The notes under the pieces: model-generated
Seen by the model: the letters and a program-made list of their open reading frames with translations, nothing else
Databases searched by the model: none
What the model was told of the DNA's origin: nothing
Translations under genes and position numbers: made by a program
Assembly: GCF_029168945.1 (NCBI RefSeq)
Contig: NC_083605.1
Coordinates: 25,495,280-25,559,279 of the forward strand
Length of the DNA stretch: 64,000 nucleotides
Source of the DNA: Cannabis sativa
Taxonomy: Eukaryota; Streptophyta; Magnoliopsida; Rosales; Cannabaceae
Direction: 5' to 3'
Part shown: positions 1 to 11,551 of the stretch, one piece after another
Numbering within the stretch: the first letter of the stretch is position 1
Layout of the letters: each line of letters begins with the position of its first letter

Positions 1-318
1 GCAGAAGCTGCTAAAGAGCTTGTCTGGCTGAGAAAGTTCTTCACCAGTATCGGTGTCGTGCCTGGAATGGAAAAGCCTCTGGTCCTACTTTGTGATAATA
101 ATGGAGCAATAGCCAACAGTAAGGAACCTCGAAGCCACAAGAGAAGCAAACACATAGAAAGGAAATATCACATCATCAGAGAATATGTGGCAAGAGGGGA
201 TGTACTGGTTGTGAAAATGGACACAGAAGACAACTTAGCTGATCCATTCACCAAAGTCTTGGCAATAACTGCATTTGAAAAGCACCGTCAGAATTTAGGA
301 TTAATTGATATGTACTGA
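1..318 (+). pseudogene. Ty1/copia pol, C-terminal end of RNase H (5' cut by window edge)
   Basis: The open frame enters from the left edge and ends at TGA 316-318. It reads through AEAAKELVWLRKF, LLCDNNGAI and HIERKYHIIREYV to the terminal ADPFTKVL and LGLIDMY motifs, the hallmark end of plant copia polyproteins (RNase H plus tail). The same end occurs at 54252-54569 with only a few substitutions. Known for the family: RNase H removes the RNA template during reverse transcription in the virus-like particle. The polypurine tract and LTR follow at once, so the end is structurally intact. Whether the rest of pol is intact lies outside the window. Confidence 0.93.
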
Positions 319-336
319 TTAGTTTTATATTAGTGC

Positions 337-347
337 AAGTGGGAGTT
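337..347 (+). other. Polypurine tract of the copia element
   Basis: AAGTGGGAGTT sits immediately before the LTR start TGTTGGG. The same sequence precedes the LTR at 54588-54598, and its reverse complement AACTCCCACTT abuts LTRs at 19644, 36018 and 47182. Plus-strand DNA synthesis would be primed here. Confidence 0.85.
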
Positions 348-2222
348 TGTTGGGTTTTATGCCCTAAATAAAACTCCATTTCAATGTAATCCATTTTATT
401 CAATATCAATAAAGAAACAGAAGTATTTTTTCATTCATTTATATATTTTGGTTCATGTTATCAATTGCTTGTCTATTTAATTTATAAATTCATCTAAAAC
501 CCTTTTCACATACTTGATCCTGTTTATTGTGTTGTCAACACAGTGAAAAGTAAACATGACTATGTGAATAAAGATTCCTAGATTTATCAGAGACGGGGTT
601 TCACTGATATGATAATCTACAACAGAGTTTACTTGCGTTTGGTAAAATGCTATGTTCTTTCCAGAGCATTGGTTAAAGTAAAGCTCATGTTGGGTGCATG
701 GAGTATGCATTGGAAGGGACCGATATTGAACTTTGACATAGATTTAATCAAACTTACCGTAATATCTATTCAAGTCAATATCGCTTAGTTGATCCTAGAT
801 CAAATGATCTCAATCCTGATATGATTAGGTTCAATCTCAAGAGTGTTATTCGTGTTCTTTGATTTGTTAGCTAAGCCTACTTTTGGGTCAGGGTGATACG
901 TACATTTTGGGAACACGGTGGTGCAATTGAGTGGGAGCGTTAACATAAATATGAAATCTATAGCTTCTATCTGGCGAATAGAAAGTAAAGGATGATTTCC
1001 TTCGAGCTTGACCAAACGAAAATAAATGGTGGAGTACTCATTTCACATAGCTGAAATATCATTTATACGGGGTTAAGTGTTTTAAGGATAAAATACATTG
1101 TAGGGTGTCACGGTAATCTAATCCCTTTACAGTGTAGATCATCTATATAGAGGATCATTGATCAAATTAGGATTATAACAATGGATAACTAATGACGTGT
1201 CTATATGGTGGAACATATATAGCGTTTTATATACTGAGAGTGCAATTCTAAGTTCTATGCGTGGACTCAACGAAAAATTAATAAGTCAGTGACTTTAGGT
1301 TATAAATTCTTAATCTGCTTATTGGAAGCTCGGTTATATAGACCCATGGTCCCCCCCACTAGTTGAGACAATATTACCTGTAAGACTCATTTAATTGGTT
1401 TTTATTAATCAATTATAATTCTCAAATTAGACTATGTCTATTTGTGAATTTTTCACTAAGTAAGGGCGAAATTGTAAAGAAAGAGTTTTTAGGGCATATT
1501 TGTTAATTAAGATACTTTGCATGGTCCAATTAATAAATATGATAAATGACAATATTATTTAATAATTATTTATAGTTATTAAATAGTTAGAATTGGCATT
1601 TAAATGGTTGAATTTGAAAATTGGCGTTTTTGAGAAAATGATATGTAGAAATGATAAAACAGCAAAATTGCAAAAGTGAGGCCCAAATCCAATATGCCAT
1701 GGCCGGCCACGTTTGTAGGGTTTATCATCTGATATTTTCATTATTTTAAGCTATAAATAGATAGTGATGGCTTCAGGAAAAATAGACTTCCACATCTTGT
1801 TTCCTTCAGAGAAAAACCTGAGCCTTCTCTCTCTATACCTAGCCGCCACCTTCACCCTCTTCTTCTTCCTTGAATTATTTCGAACCTCTTAGTGATAGAG
1901 TAAGTGCCCACACACAGCAAGTAGTACCTTAATCATAGTGAGGAAGATCGTGAAGAAAAGACATTCAACAAGAAGGAGTTTCAGCATCAAAGGAAGGAGA
2001 GAAAGAGATTCAGGTTCAGATCTTGATAATACTCTGTGACAGAAAGGATACAAGGGTTAGAGATCTGAACGGAAGGAGACATATTATTCCGCTGCACCCA
2101 ATGTAAGGTTTCTCATACTCTATATGTGTTTAAATTTATAATCGTTTTAGAAGTTCATATTTAGGGTGTTAATCAACATACTTGTAAGTAGATCTAAGAT
2201 CCTGGTAAAATAATTTCCAACA
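348..2222 (+). repeat. 3' LTR of Ty1/copia element
   Basis: A 1875-bp LTR starting TGTTGGGTTTTATGCCC and ending TTCCAACA (TG...CA). A TATA box (TATAAATA, 1752-1759) lies before a CT-rich stretch that fits the start of R. At 2223 the sequence switches directly to LINE reverse transcriptase, so GAATC (2223-2227) is the likely right-hand target duplication; the left copy is outside the window. The LTR is homologous to those at 15124, 17725, 25863, 34124, 42395, 45286, 54599 and 55247. Minus-strand ORFs at 477-710 and 800-1015 are by-products of LTR conservation. Confidence 0.92.
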
Positions 2223-4445
2223 GAATCAGGCAAGGCGATCCACTTTCACCTTACCTATTTCTTCTTGTTGCAGAAGGTCTCTCTACCATTATTCGTTCCA
2301 AAACTCAAGCTCATTTGTTTTAAGGTATTTCCATATGTCGTTCTGCTCCTTCTATCTCTCATCTTGTGTTATCTAATGATAGCCTGCTCTTCACTCATGT
2401 TAACCCTCAAAATTTTGAGGCAATTAAAGATATCCTCAGCATCTATAATAAAGCCACATGTCAATCAGTCAACTTGGCTAAGTCTTTTGTTGTTTTCTCT
2501 CCTAATACAACACCTAAGCACAAGACCTCTTTTCTTCATTTACTCCACATGAATGATAAATCTTTTATAGATAAATACTTAGGTGTCCCTCAATATTTTT
2601 CTCGTTCTAAGAAATCTTCTTTTCTTTTCCTCCTCCAAAGAGCTAGTAGTAAGTTATCTGTTTGGAACCAAAAACTTTTTTTAAAAGTTGGTAAAGAAAT
2701 TTCACTCAAGACAGTTATCCAAGCCATTCCTTCGTATGTTATGTCTTGTTGTAGGATTCCTCTTTCTATTTGTAGACATCTTGGAAAACTTATGGCAAAT
2801 ATTTTGTGGAGATCTTCGGCTGATAATCAACACAAAATTCACTGAAAAAAAAATGGTCCCATGTTTGTAATTATAAGTTTTTCGGGGGTCTAGATTTTCA
2901 AGATATTTTTCATAACAACCAAGTTATGTTGGCTAAACAAGCTTAGCAAATTTATACTAACCCTGATTCCCTTGTGCCTTCCCTCTTAAAAGCAAAATAC
3001 TTCAAACATAATGACTTTATCCAAGCTACAATAGGACATGTTCCTTTTTTTCTTGGATAAGTCTCCTTTGGGGAAGAGATCTTCTTATAAAAGGTTTAGT
3101 TTGGAAGGTGAAAGGTGGTAAATCTGTCCAAATATCTACCCTAATTCAGTTCCAGGATCCAATTATATCTCTTTTAAAAATAACCCAATTTCTCCTGAAA
3201 CTACAGTTTCTTATTTTATTAGGGAGGATGGTCTTTGGGATATTGATAAGCTCAACAATCACTTTGAAGAAGACCTCATTAACTCAATTCTCAAAGTGCC
3301 ACTTAATCCCAATACTAAGGATTGTCTCATTTGGGGGCACAGTCCTTGAGGAATCCTAACTGTCACTTCAGCTTACCATCTTGCAAACTCCAATTATTCC
3401 TATCCCAGTTCCGTTAATCCTAATACCTTTAAGTGGTGGTGGAAATCTATTTGGTCTTCCAATATTCCTCCTGAAATAAAACATTTTATTTGGAGGGCTT
3501 TCAACCACCTTCTTCAAACTTAATCTTTTTTTCAAGAAAGATCCTCAATAACCCATATTGCCCCTTTTGTTTAATACGAACTGATTCTAATACTCATTCC
3601 CTTTTAGAGTGTTCTAGGGCAGGTAAGTGTTGGAAACACACTAGTTTTCCAAATTTCTTCTATAATAACAAGTCTTGTGATATTAAAGAATTCCTTTTAA
3701 GAGGTTTTGAAATATTTCAGAGAGATGATTTGGCTGTATTTTTTGGTATCTTATGGACAATTTGGAATCATCGTAATAAGTCTCTCTTTGTAGATAAGAA
3801 GCTTGGTTACATGGATGTGGAACCTTTTGTTATTTCATATTTGCATGATAACAAGGAAGCTCAAGCTAAGGTCACCCTCAAATCAGATGGCACCTTTCAA
3901 GGCAGCAATTTGGATCAATCGAAATTAGTTTCATTATTGCCTTCACCAGGGAAATATAAGCTAAGTGTAGATGTTGCAGTGAAGAGTCAGGTCAATAGAC
4001 ATAGTTATGGGGCTATCATTCAAGATTCTCATGATAGATTTATAGTAGGGCTCTATTCTTTTGCAACTTTAGGTCTTTCTCCAACCATTGTAGAAGTAGA
4101 GGCTCTTCTTCGAGCTTTAAATTGGTGCCAGACAATCTAGTTTCCTATCGTTCTTGTGGTTTCAGATTGCCAAGTGTTAGTCTCTAGAATCCTAAAGAAG
4201 CAGAGAGATCAATCAATCTTGTCTGATTTGATATGGAATATCATCTCCTCTTTGTCCTCTTTTCCTAATGCAAAGATCTGTTTGCTCCTAGAAGCAACAA
4301 TATCTTAGCTCATAATCTCGCCCAAGCTGCATTAGGAACTGATAAAGAGTGTGTTTGGAACAATTTTGTTTCAAAATTTCTTTAGATCTTTGTAACTTGT
4401 ACTCTCATGTTCTATCCTTTGTTACAGATCTCGTTTGTTCAAAAA
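2223..4445 (+). pseudogene. L1-type LINE, ORF2 3' half (reverse transcriptase, zinc-binding region, RNase H), decayed
   Basis: The fragment opens in the RT palm motif RQGDPLSPYLF at about 2222. It continues with SNDSLLF (2372-2392), where L1 elements have (F)ADDSLLF; one catalytic Asp reads Asn, so the RT is dead even apart from its frameshifts. KYLGVP and the IPSYVMS block follow. At 3430-3640 is a zf-RVT-like region (PPEIKHFIWRAF, CPFC, LLECSRAGKCW). At 3955-4140 is an RVT_3-type RNase H (KLSVDVAVKS, GAIIQD, EVEALLRALNWC), closed by TAG 4138-4140, with homology running to about 4380. Several frame changes separate the blocks. The 5' part lies left of the copia insertion, outside the window. 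Confidence 0.88.
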
Positions 4446-4655
4446 ATAAAAAACTTCTCCACCAAATCTAAAAAGTTAACACAAAATTAAAATAAATTAA
4501 ATCTTTTCAACTAAAATAATTTTTACAATTAAAACCAAAAAATATTTAATTAAATTAATTTTATGTACATAATTAAAGGTTTAAAATATACACATTTGAA
4601 CCTTAATCAATAGCCTAAATGTATCTTCCATATATTTTGCAATATTTTATTATTA
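4446..4655. other. AT-rich spacer
   Basis: A-rich start (possible LINE tail near 4439-4452), then very AT-rich DNA with no coding signal that I recognise. Confidence 0.5.
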
Positions 4656-5612
4656 GGGTGACTACTCAATGGTTACATTTTTATTGTAACCATCGTGGTT
4701 ACATTTTTTTTTATTTATAATAGCAGGTTACTAATAAGTAAAACTTCTTTTTTTAGAATTAATTATTTTTTTAATATAATTAATTAAATATTTAACAAGA
4801 CTTCTTTTAGCAATTAATAATTATAAATAATTTTTTATATAAATTGTTGCTATAATTATTTTACCAGTTAAGCCATTTAATTATAATGTTTACAATAAAA
4901 CTTTATTTTTTTTACAAAAATTAGACTTCTTTTTACACAAATTAGAATTCTCTTCTTGTATAATAAATTTTTAAATAATTTATTATTTTTAAATGATATT
5001 AAATTATTTTCTTATAGCTAGAAGAACTAAGTATGAGTTTTTCTATTCGAGTTTGAAGTTGCTTCGTTTTTTGGGGGAGCTTGACTTTTTTTTTACTCTG
5101 GTTTGGTTTTTTGAGTAAATGAATCCTTATAAAAAAAATAATGGAGGAGTTTAGCCACTTTTTTTAGAAAATACATTCAACCTATTTCACTTTTTACTTT
5201 TAAAATATTTAAATAAAAAATTAAGTAATTAAGTGTAATAATTTTAAATTAAAGTTATAAGTATAATAAAAATTTAATTATGAAATTATATATGTATAAT
5301 TTTAAATTATAAAGAATTTTGCTATAAAAATTTTAATAATTTAAGGGCAAAAAAATTGCTAAAAGATCTTTATTTAATAGTAAATTATGAAAAATTAATT
5401 TATAATTGTAATTAATTAAATTTTAAACTATAATTAATCTTCATTAAAGTTTTATAAGAAAATAAATTATTAGGTGACTATGAGGTTATAAGTTAAACAT
5501 TATTTATTTTTATTAATTTTTAAATTAATCACAATCATTCAATAGTAATCTAATGGCTAAAAAAATGTAACCATGATGGTTACATATTTAATGTAACTAT
5601 TGAAACATCCTC
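4656..5612. mobile_element. MITE-like element with long inverted termini (Mutator-type guess)
   Basis: The left end GGGTGACTACTCAATGGTTA and the reverse complement of the right end (GAGGATGTTTCAATAGTTAC) align, and the inner arms match well: TTGTAACCATCGTGG at 4685-4699 against its near-complement CCATGATGGTTACA at 5571-5584. Between them is about 850 bp of AT-rich non-coding DNA. A 9-bp target duplication (TTATTATTA, 4647-4655, and TTATTATTA near 5615-5623) would fit a Mutator-like element, but the flanks are low complexity so this is weak. Confidence 0.6.
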
Positions 5613-5623
5613 TTTTATTATTA

Positions 5624-6900
5624 TTATTTTAATAGGACCTCATTCTCTATAAAAGAAAAGTTTCAATAGCTAGTTTTAAGTTTAAAAAAATATATATAAA
5701 GTTAGAGCATCTCTCTCTAGAAAATAGAAATTAGAGCTTTCAGACTTAGCTAATTTTCTTATAATTCTCGTGAGAAATAAAAACTCGAAGTAGATGTAAC
5801 TTCATTACTATTAAGACGTGAAGAGTGAATTACTATAAATTTTGTGTCGCTCTAAATTAATCACTTAAACTCATTATTCATCTTCCCAATCTAGCGAGCT
5901 GATATTGGCCACTTTTTAGCGTGAACACATTTTATTACCAATTGGTTTTGATATAGAATCTTATATACCTTATCTTAAATTCTAACATGATATCATAACA
6001 ATTAAAAAATTTCCGTTCTATTTGGAACCTTTCGACCAATGTGTGTAAATTTTTAGTGTTTGGTTCTTTAACCAGTTTTAAAAAAATGTACAAATTTCTC
6101 AAAAGTTGCATATTATATCCACACTTCCCAAATCCAAATGTGAAAATGGTGTATTAGAAAGAGTCTCATATTGCTAATATATGGAAAGATAATACAATAT
6201 ATAAAATGTATGAGCTACTCCTGTCATTGTCGATTAATTTTGAGATGAAATCCCACCGAATTACCATATGTGCTTGAATTCGAGCCACACTTATGTATCC
6301 TTCTAGAATTATAATTTTCTTTCAATAATTGAGTGCATATGATTTATTTAAAAGGAATTATCCTGTATACTATTTTTTTAACTTTTTTATTTTAAAAAAA
6401 ATTACGGTTTGAGTTTCTAAAGTGGTTGCAGCGCTAGTTGCAATAGGGGTTTCTATACGATTTTTTGTTGCAATTTAGGTTACAGCGCTAGTTGCAATAA
6501 GGGTTTCTATGTAGAATTCCGTAAAAATACAAAAAAAAAAAAAAAAACATATTTTAAAGTGTAAAAATAAAAAGCCCTTTTATTTAATGCATATGGAGAT
6601 GATTCTTTTTCATAAATCTTATCCATTCTTTTCACATACAAGTCTGAGAAAGACAACACGTCATTACTCATTAGACAAAAAAAAACTCATCATAGATAGA
6701 TATCATATATACTAGGTGGATGTTACGTGCCAAGCCACGTATGATTAATTTTATTTTAAGCTTTAAATTAATCCATCATATTTTAGGTAAATTTTGACTA
6801 TGTACATAACGTCCATTGAATAACATATCAAAGTGTTACTGCTGATCAACATCAATGACACACATTACCGACTCTGTTTTCTCTTTGTTAAAGTCGATAC
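5624..6900. other. AT-rich intergenic DNA with a short internal duplication
   Basis: No gene seen. At about 6426-6513 the phrase CAGCGCTAGTTGCAATA is present twice (near 6430 and 6484), each followed by GGGTTTCTAT, with A-rich runs on both sides. A related but weaker pattern (GTTGCAATTTAAGTTG) occurs at about 14497. This suggests a short dispersed repeat of unknown class. Confidence 0.4.
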
Positions 6901-6915
6901 CTATGCATTGCAAGA

Positions 6916-7118
6916 AGCAATAGCTTCATAAATCCAATGTAAAAATATAATTTCATCAAAGTACATATATAGCCTAATAGATCACACTTAATATTATAGC
7001 TAATAACAGCAGTATGAACAAGTAGAGAACACCAAAGCAATAGCTTATAAATCTAATATAAAAATATAATTTCATCAAAGTACTGATATAGACTAATAGA
7101 TCACACTTGATATTGCAG
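6916..7118. repeat. Two-copy direct repeat, period 120 bp
   Basis: AGCAATAGCTT at 6916 and at 7036 each start about 83 bp of strongly similar sequence (both contain AATATAATTTCATCAAAGTA and CTAATAGATCACACTT). The second copy stops at a poly-A run. Not coding. Confidence 0.75.
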
Positions 7119-7440
7119 AAAAAAAAAAAAATTACAGAAGAATATCACAGGCCTATATTCACCTTCGAGAGGCCTAGACTTTCCATGATACAATTAGAAA
7201 CTACTCAGTTCATTGAGTAACTCTCACTCTTCCTACATTCACCTATTAATAATATCATTCACCATAATAACTTATCTACTCATTCATTTACTTTCTTTTA
7301 ACATATTCTACTGTCTTGGGGTCTAACAAGTACATCCATAAGCAAACAGCATGACTGTGAAAATACACTAAATAGATACTTAGATTAAGTGAAAGAAAGT
7401 GAATGATTAAAGGGTATTTGGACTAATAATAATACATGAA

Positions 7441-8885
7441 ATGTTAACAAAAACATCATATAAAATAACAACAAACCACAGAGCCGTGAGATCAGTTGAA
7501 ACCATCATCACTCTTCACCACATTGAGGGGAATGATATAACCCCTTCAATAGAGATCACAGAAGCACCCTCATCTTCCTTTACAAGTAAAGTTGATCCAA
7601 CAAGTGCAAACATAGTGCCTTGTTGACCTAATATAAAAATATAAGGACAAACATAATGTCTTGACACTGAACTAAGAATTTGTATTTCAGTCCTTACCTA
7701 AAAAATTATTTTGAAGCTAAACAAAAGTTTACTATGAACAAAAGAGAGTTATCAAAATCTAAAACTGCTTATACCTAAAATTACCATATTTTTTAGGAAT
7801 TTAGATATGGAGGTGCGTTGTTCCTCATGTCCTGCAACAAATAAACAAACATTATTAGTTAGGAAAGTAAAACCAATAAATAAAAACCAAGCAAGATGAA
7901 AACATACCAGAGACTTATTATAAGCCCTTGAACTCTGTAAGTCTTCTAGTCAGTTTGATTGGAAAATATTAAATGACCAGAGACTTTAGCCTATACATAA
8001 TATTAAATTGGATTCAAAGCATTTTTATATGATCAAAGTTATACTACAAAAGCATATCATAGCAAGACCCAACTAAAGATATCAATGACATAATTGAGAT
8101 TTTTAGTCTATTAAACAACATAATGCTAATTATTAAAAACCTAATTCATAATTTAGCCATAATTGTCAATTAGAAAACCCATATATAATCTAACATAAAT
8201 AACACAATGCCAAATTAAAAATTAAAAAACTCATAATAATGTAGAACAACGGCAAGACAATTGAACCCTAAACAAATTATCTATATTGATTATTTAGAGG
8301 ATCACTTACCAAATCGAAGATGGACGTCTAAAGGGATATGAGCCAATCTTAGGAAGTGATATTAAGGAAGTGAGGAGTGGAATTTGGCTATAGTAAATCT
8401 TTAAGAGATTTCTTATTTGTAGAAGTGTAAAAACTATATACAATTAATTATTTCAAATACTAATGAAACCCTAGACACAGTTCTAAAAGTATCGCAGATA
8501 AAAAGAAAAAATAAAAGATTGGTATGTTCAATTTGGGGAAATACCAGAAAATTTGATTCAATTGAGTTATCGTGGTATAAGGATTGCTTAGACTGATATT
8601 CTTCGATGAAAAGCAGAGAAGCAACATTTCTCAAATTGTCGTAGGCCGTGGTTGAGAAGCAACATCGTTTCACTTCTAAATAGTACAATAACAAGTTATT
8701 ATAAATGAAGAAGTCGACTCCAACCGAGGGAATAAAATCGATTGACCTCCGATTGGGATTGGGAGAGTGAAATGGAGGAGTCGGTGAAAGCGTCGTGCTG
8801 TTGGTTTCGACGATCTGCGATTGGGAGTGAGAATGGAAGGGAAGAGTTAAGTGTCGTACAGTGTAAATGAGTTAGGGTTTTGAGG
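7441..8885 (-). other. Possible decayed or non-coding minus-strand transcription unit
   Basis: On the minus strand, 8880-8700 looks like a plant 5' leader (it contains AAACCCTAA, then pyrimidine-rich DNA). A good donor (GTAAGT) lies at 8309-8304, a candidate 47-nt exon at 7831-7785 (acceptor TTGTTGCAG, donor GTAATT), and an acceptor TATATTAG before 7627. The last block has an open stretch (MFALVGSTLL, then VKEDEG) that stops soon after. No complete reading frame joins these parts and I recognise no family. It may be a non-coding RNA, a gene relic or coincidence. Confidence 0.25.
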
Positions 8886-8889
8886 GTTT

Positions 8890-9310
8890 AGTTTTATTTA
8901 TCGATACAATCATTTGCAAAGTTAACTGGAGAATTAAACCTACTAACATCGTTAAATTTAATAGAATATTCTTTTATTTTTAAAGTATATTCTGTTAAAC
9001 CAAGAAATGCAGTTAGATAGGCAATTTTAATATATAAAGATATATATATCTTAGGTAGAAGATGATCATGATATGATTACGATTTACGATGTGTTCTCCT
9101 TGTGTTTGTAAAGTGACTCCAAATGCACAAAAAGACTTACGCTTGAGGATGTGAACAAGCTTAAAAGAAACTGAATTGTCAATAGCAAATAAAAGAAAAT
9201 TTTGAATTTTTATGCATAATAAGGGCTAAAATTGGTCCACTAATTTAAAACTTTAATAAATTTATAAAATGAGATAATTTTTAGTAAAACCCAATATTAC
9301 CCCTCAATTA
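8890..9310. other. AT-rich intergenic DNA
   Basis: No coding or RNA signal seen. Confidence 0.4.
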
Positions 9311-9319
9311 CATCACATC

Positions 9320-9595
9320 GGCCTGACCTTCAGGAGCCCAGAAATGAGCTAAAATCGTGTACCATCGGGCACACATCAGACTTGCATCAGACCCCATCGG
9401 GCCCGACGTTCAAAAGCCCAAAAATTGAGCTAAATGTGTGTACCATCGGACACACATCGAACGGGCATCGACCCCATCGGAACGACTTCTAAAAAACCCA
9501 AAAATGAAGTAATTTTGTGTACCATCGGACACACATCGAACGTGCATCGGTTTCCATCGGACGGGCATCAAGCCCCATCGAACCCGACCTAAAAA
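9320..9595. repeat. Degenerate tandem repeat rich in CCATCGGAC / CACACATCG
   Basis: About three copies of an 80-100 bp unit. Each has a phrase like AGCCCAAAAATGAGC, then GTGTACCATCGGACACACAT, then GGGCATCGACCCCATCGG. Copies start near 9340, 9415 and 9495. GC content is clearly above the flanks. The unit may be a terminal or subterminal repeat of a DNA transposon; no partner terminus was identified. Confidence 0.6.
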
Positions 9596-9746
9596 ATTCA
9601 TTTTCGACAGAAAACTCATACCAATTTCAACCCTATTAACTAACAAATCTCATCTTAAATCTAACCTTAACTACCAAATTTCACAAAAAATTGCAACATA
9701 TTAATCTATTTCATCAATTTAAGCACTAAAAATTGAATAAAAAAAT

Positions 9747-9975
9747 TGAAAAAAAAAAAAAAAAAAAAAAAGAAGAATGCGAGACAGAGGGAAAGAGAGG
9801 GGACGGTGGGGGGCGGTCGGCTGTGGGTGACATGGGGCGGTCGGCTGCGTGGACAGTGGGGGCGGTCTGCGTGAACGGGTGTGTGCTGTCTGCGTCGACA
9901 GCTGTGGGCAATCTATGTGCGGCGAAGAGATGCGAGACAGAGAGAAAGAGAGAAAGAGAGGGGAAAGAGAGAGGT
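9747..9975. other. Poly-A run followed by GC-rich, purine-rich patch
   Basis: About 22 A's end near 9770, then a G-rich patch (GGGGCGGTCGGCTG repeats) bounded by two copies of GCGAGACAGAG (9779 and 9930) and ending in AGAGAAAGAGAG runs. ORFs on both strands here are composition artefacts. Confidence 0.45.
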
Positions 9976-9984
9976 CAGATTTGA

Positions 9985-10308
9985 ATTAGTGGGTAATATG
10001 GGAATATAGTAAATGTTGTCCCATCTTACCAATATAATGTATTATAGGTTTAGGAAAAAAATTTCTCCCTATTATACAAATAAAAAATCAAATTTTCCAA
10101 ATAAAATAAAATGTGATTAATCACTATGATGCCATAATACAACACCATGAAAGTAGGTCCAAATTTTTCACACCAATATATAACAATTGCATCATATTCG
10201 TGGTAAATGTGTCCATTGTAAAGTGTTAAATTGAAGATTTTCTGTTACTAACTTCTCCATTATAAATTATTGAATAAAGAACAATACTCAACGGACTGCA
10301 AGTAATCG
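9985..10308. other. Region 3' of the thioesterase gene
   Basis: Lies downstream of the minus-strand gene and should contain its 3' UTR. I could not pick a convincing polyadenylation signal. Otherwise AT-rich. Confidence 0.4.
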
Positions 10309-11504
10309 CTAACCCTCTGTAAATGCAGCCAATTCCAAGAGCTTGTTCCAGATTGAGGAAAACCGATTATAAGATGAAGACTTTTTTATGCTTGGTTGTG
10401 TTGATAAATCATGGACCAGATATGGTACTATATACTTTTTCATGTCATTTCTTGAGATTTGTAGATGATTTCCTGGTACACTAATGAATTTGACTTTCCC
10501 AGCTTCATCTAAATTTCTCAAACCAATCCAATCTTCAGTGTATAGCTTTGTCTGTACATGTTATGGAAACTAGTTTCAGTTGAATCGACCGGCAAAAGGA
10601 AAATGAAAATTTAAACTATTCTAAAGTGCAGCTTCCCACCACTTGCTTGGGATATTTAATTATCTCCCTAAGAACAAAAGTAAAGTTTATGGAAATAACA
10701 TATTACCTCTTGTGGAGGTAGAACTGGATCAAAGGTCCCATCCGGATAATATCCAAACCAGGAGGTTTCCTTAGGTACAACGATAGTATCATGCTCAAAC
10801 TGCTCAATCATGCAGAAAAAAGGAGATTGGCATAAGCCTTGAGCATCAAATTACATAATGAACTAAGAAGAGAAAATAAAAATTAATGAAAAAAAGTAGA
10901 TAAATAATATAGTAATATTTTTTTAAAACATAAAATAGCTGAAACAGTAACTCACCATTATAAGTACCAAATTATCTATACTTGCAAATCTTTCCTTGTA
11001 AGTGGAATTTCTCTCTTCAACAATTTCATTATTAAGCTTGGGGAGAAAATGGCATCCTTTCAGATAGGTATCAATGTCCTGATGGAAGGAGAAGGGAATA
11101 ACCTTTGGTGTCAGTTTTAGGAATCTGTGGTCTAAAATAACATTTACAAAACTGGATGATATATCCATCAAGCAATCAAATTTTTTGTCTACAACTACTC
11201 ATTTCAGTTCCATGGAACTATAAGAAATAAAGTTCATCCCTAAACAAAATGAAAATTTAACACTGCAATAACTTTTAAACTCTCATCCTTTCCAATCTTT
11301 GTGAAACTGGGATCATCATGATGATTGTTGAGGACATTACTTAGAATTGTTACAAGAAGAAGCATGTAATCAGCTCAATTGAAAAGAAATGAGGAATTAA
11401 CTTACAGTTGGGATTTTAAGATAGCCACTTGGAGCCAAGTGTTCCTGCAAACCACCGAAGAAAGGCGAGTTAAAAGAAACAAAATTTCTGATCAAGCCAA
11501 ATAC

Positions 11505-11551
<47 letters not shown>

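Noticed and set aside
9726..9984. Arginine/glycine-rich and proline-rich ORFs around the poly-A and GA-rich patch
   Set aside because: Low-complexity translation of simple repeats on both strands.
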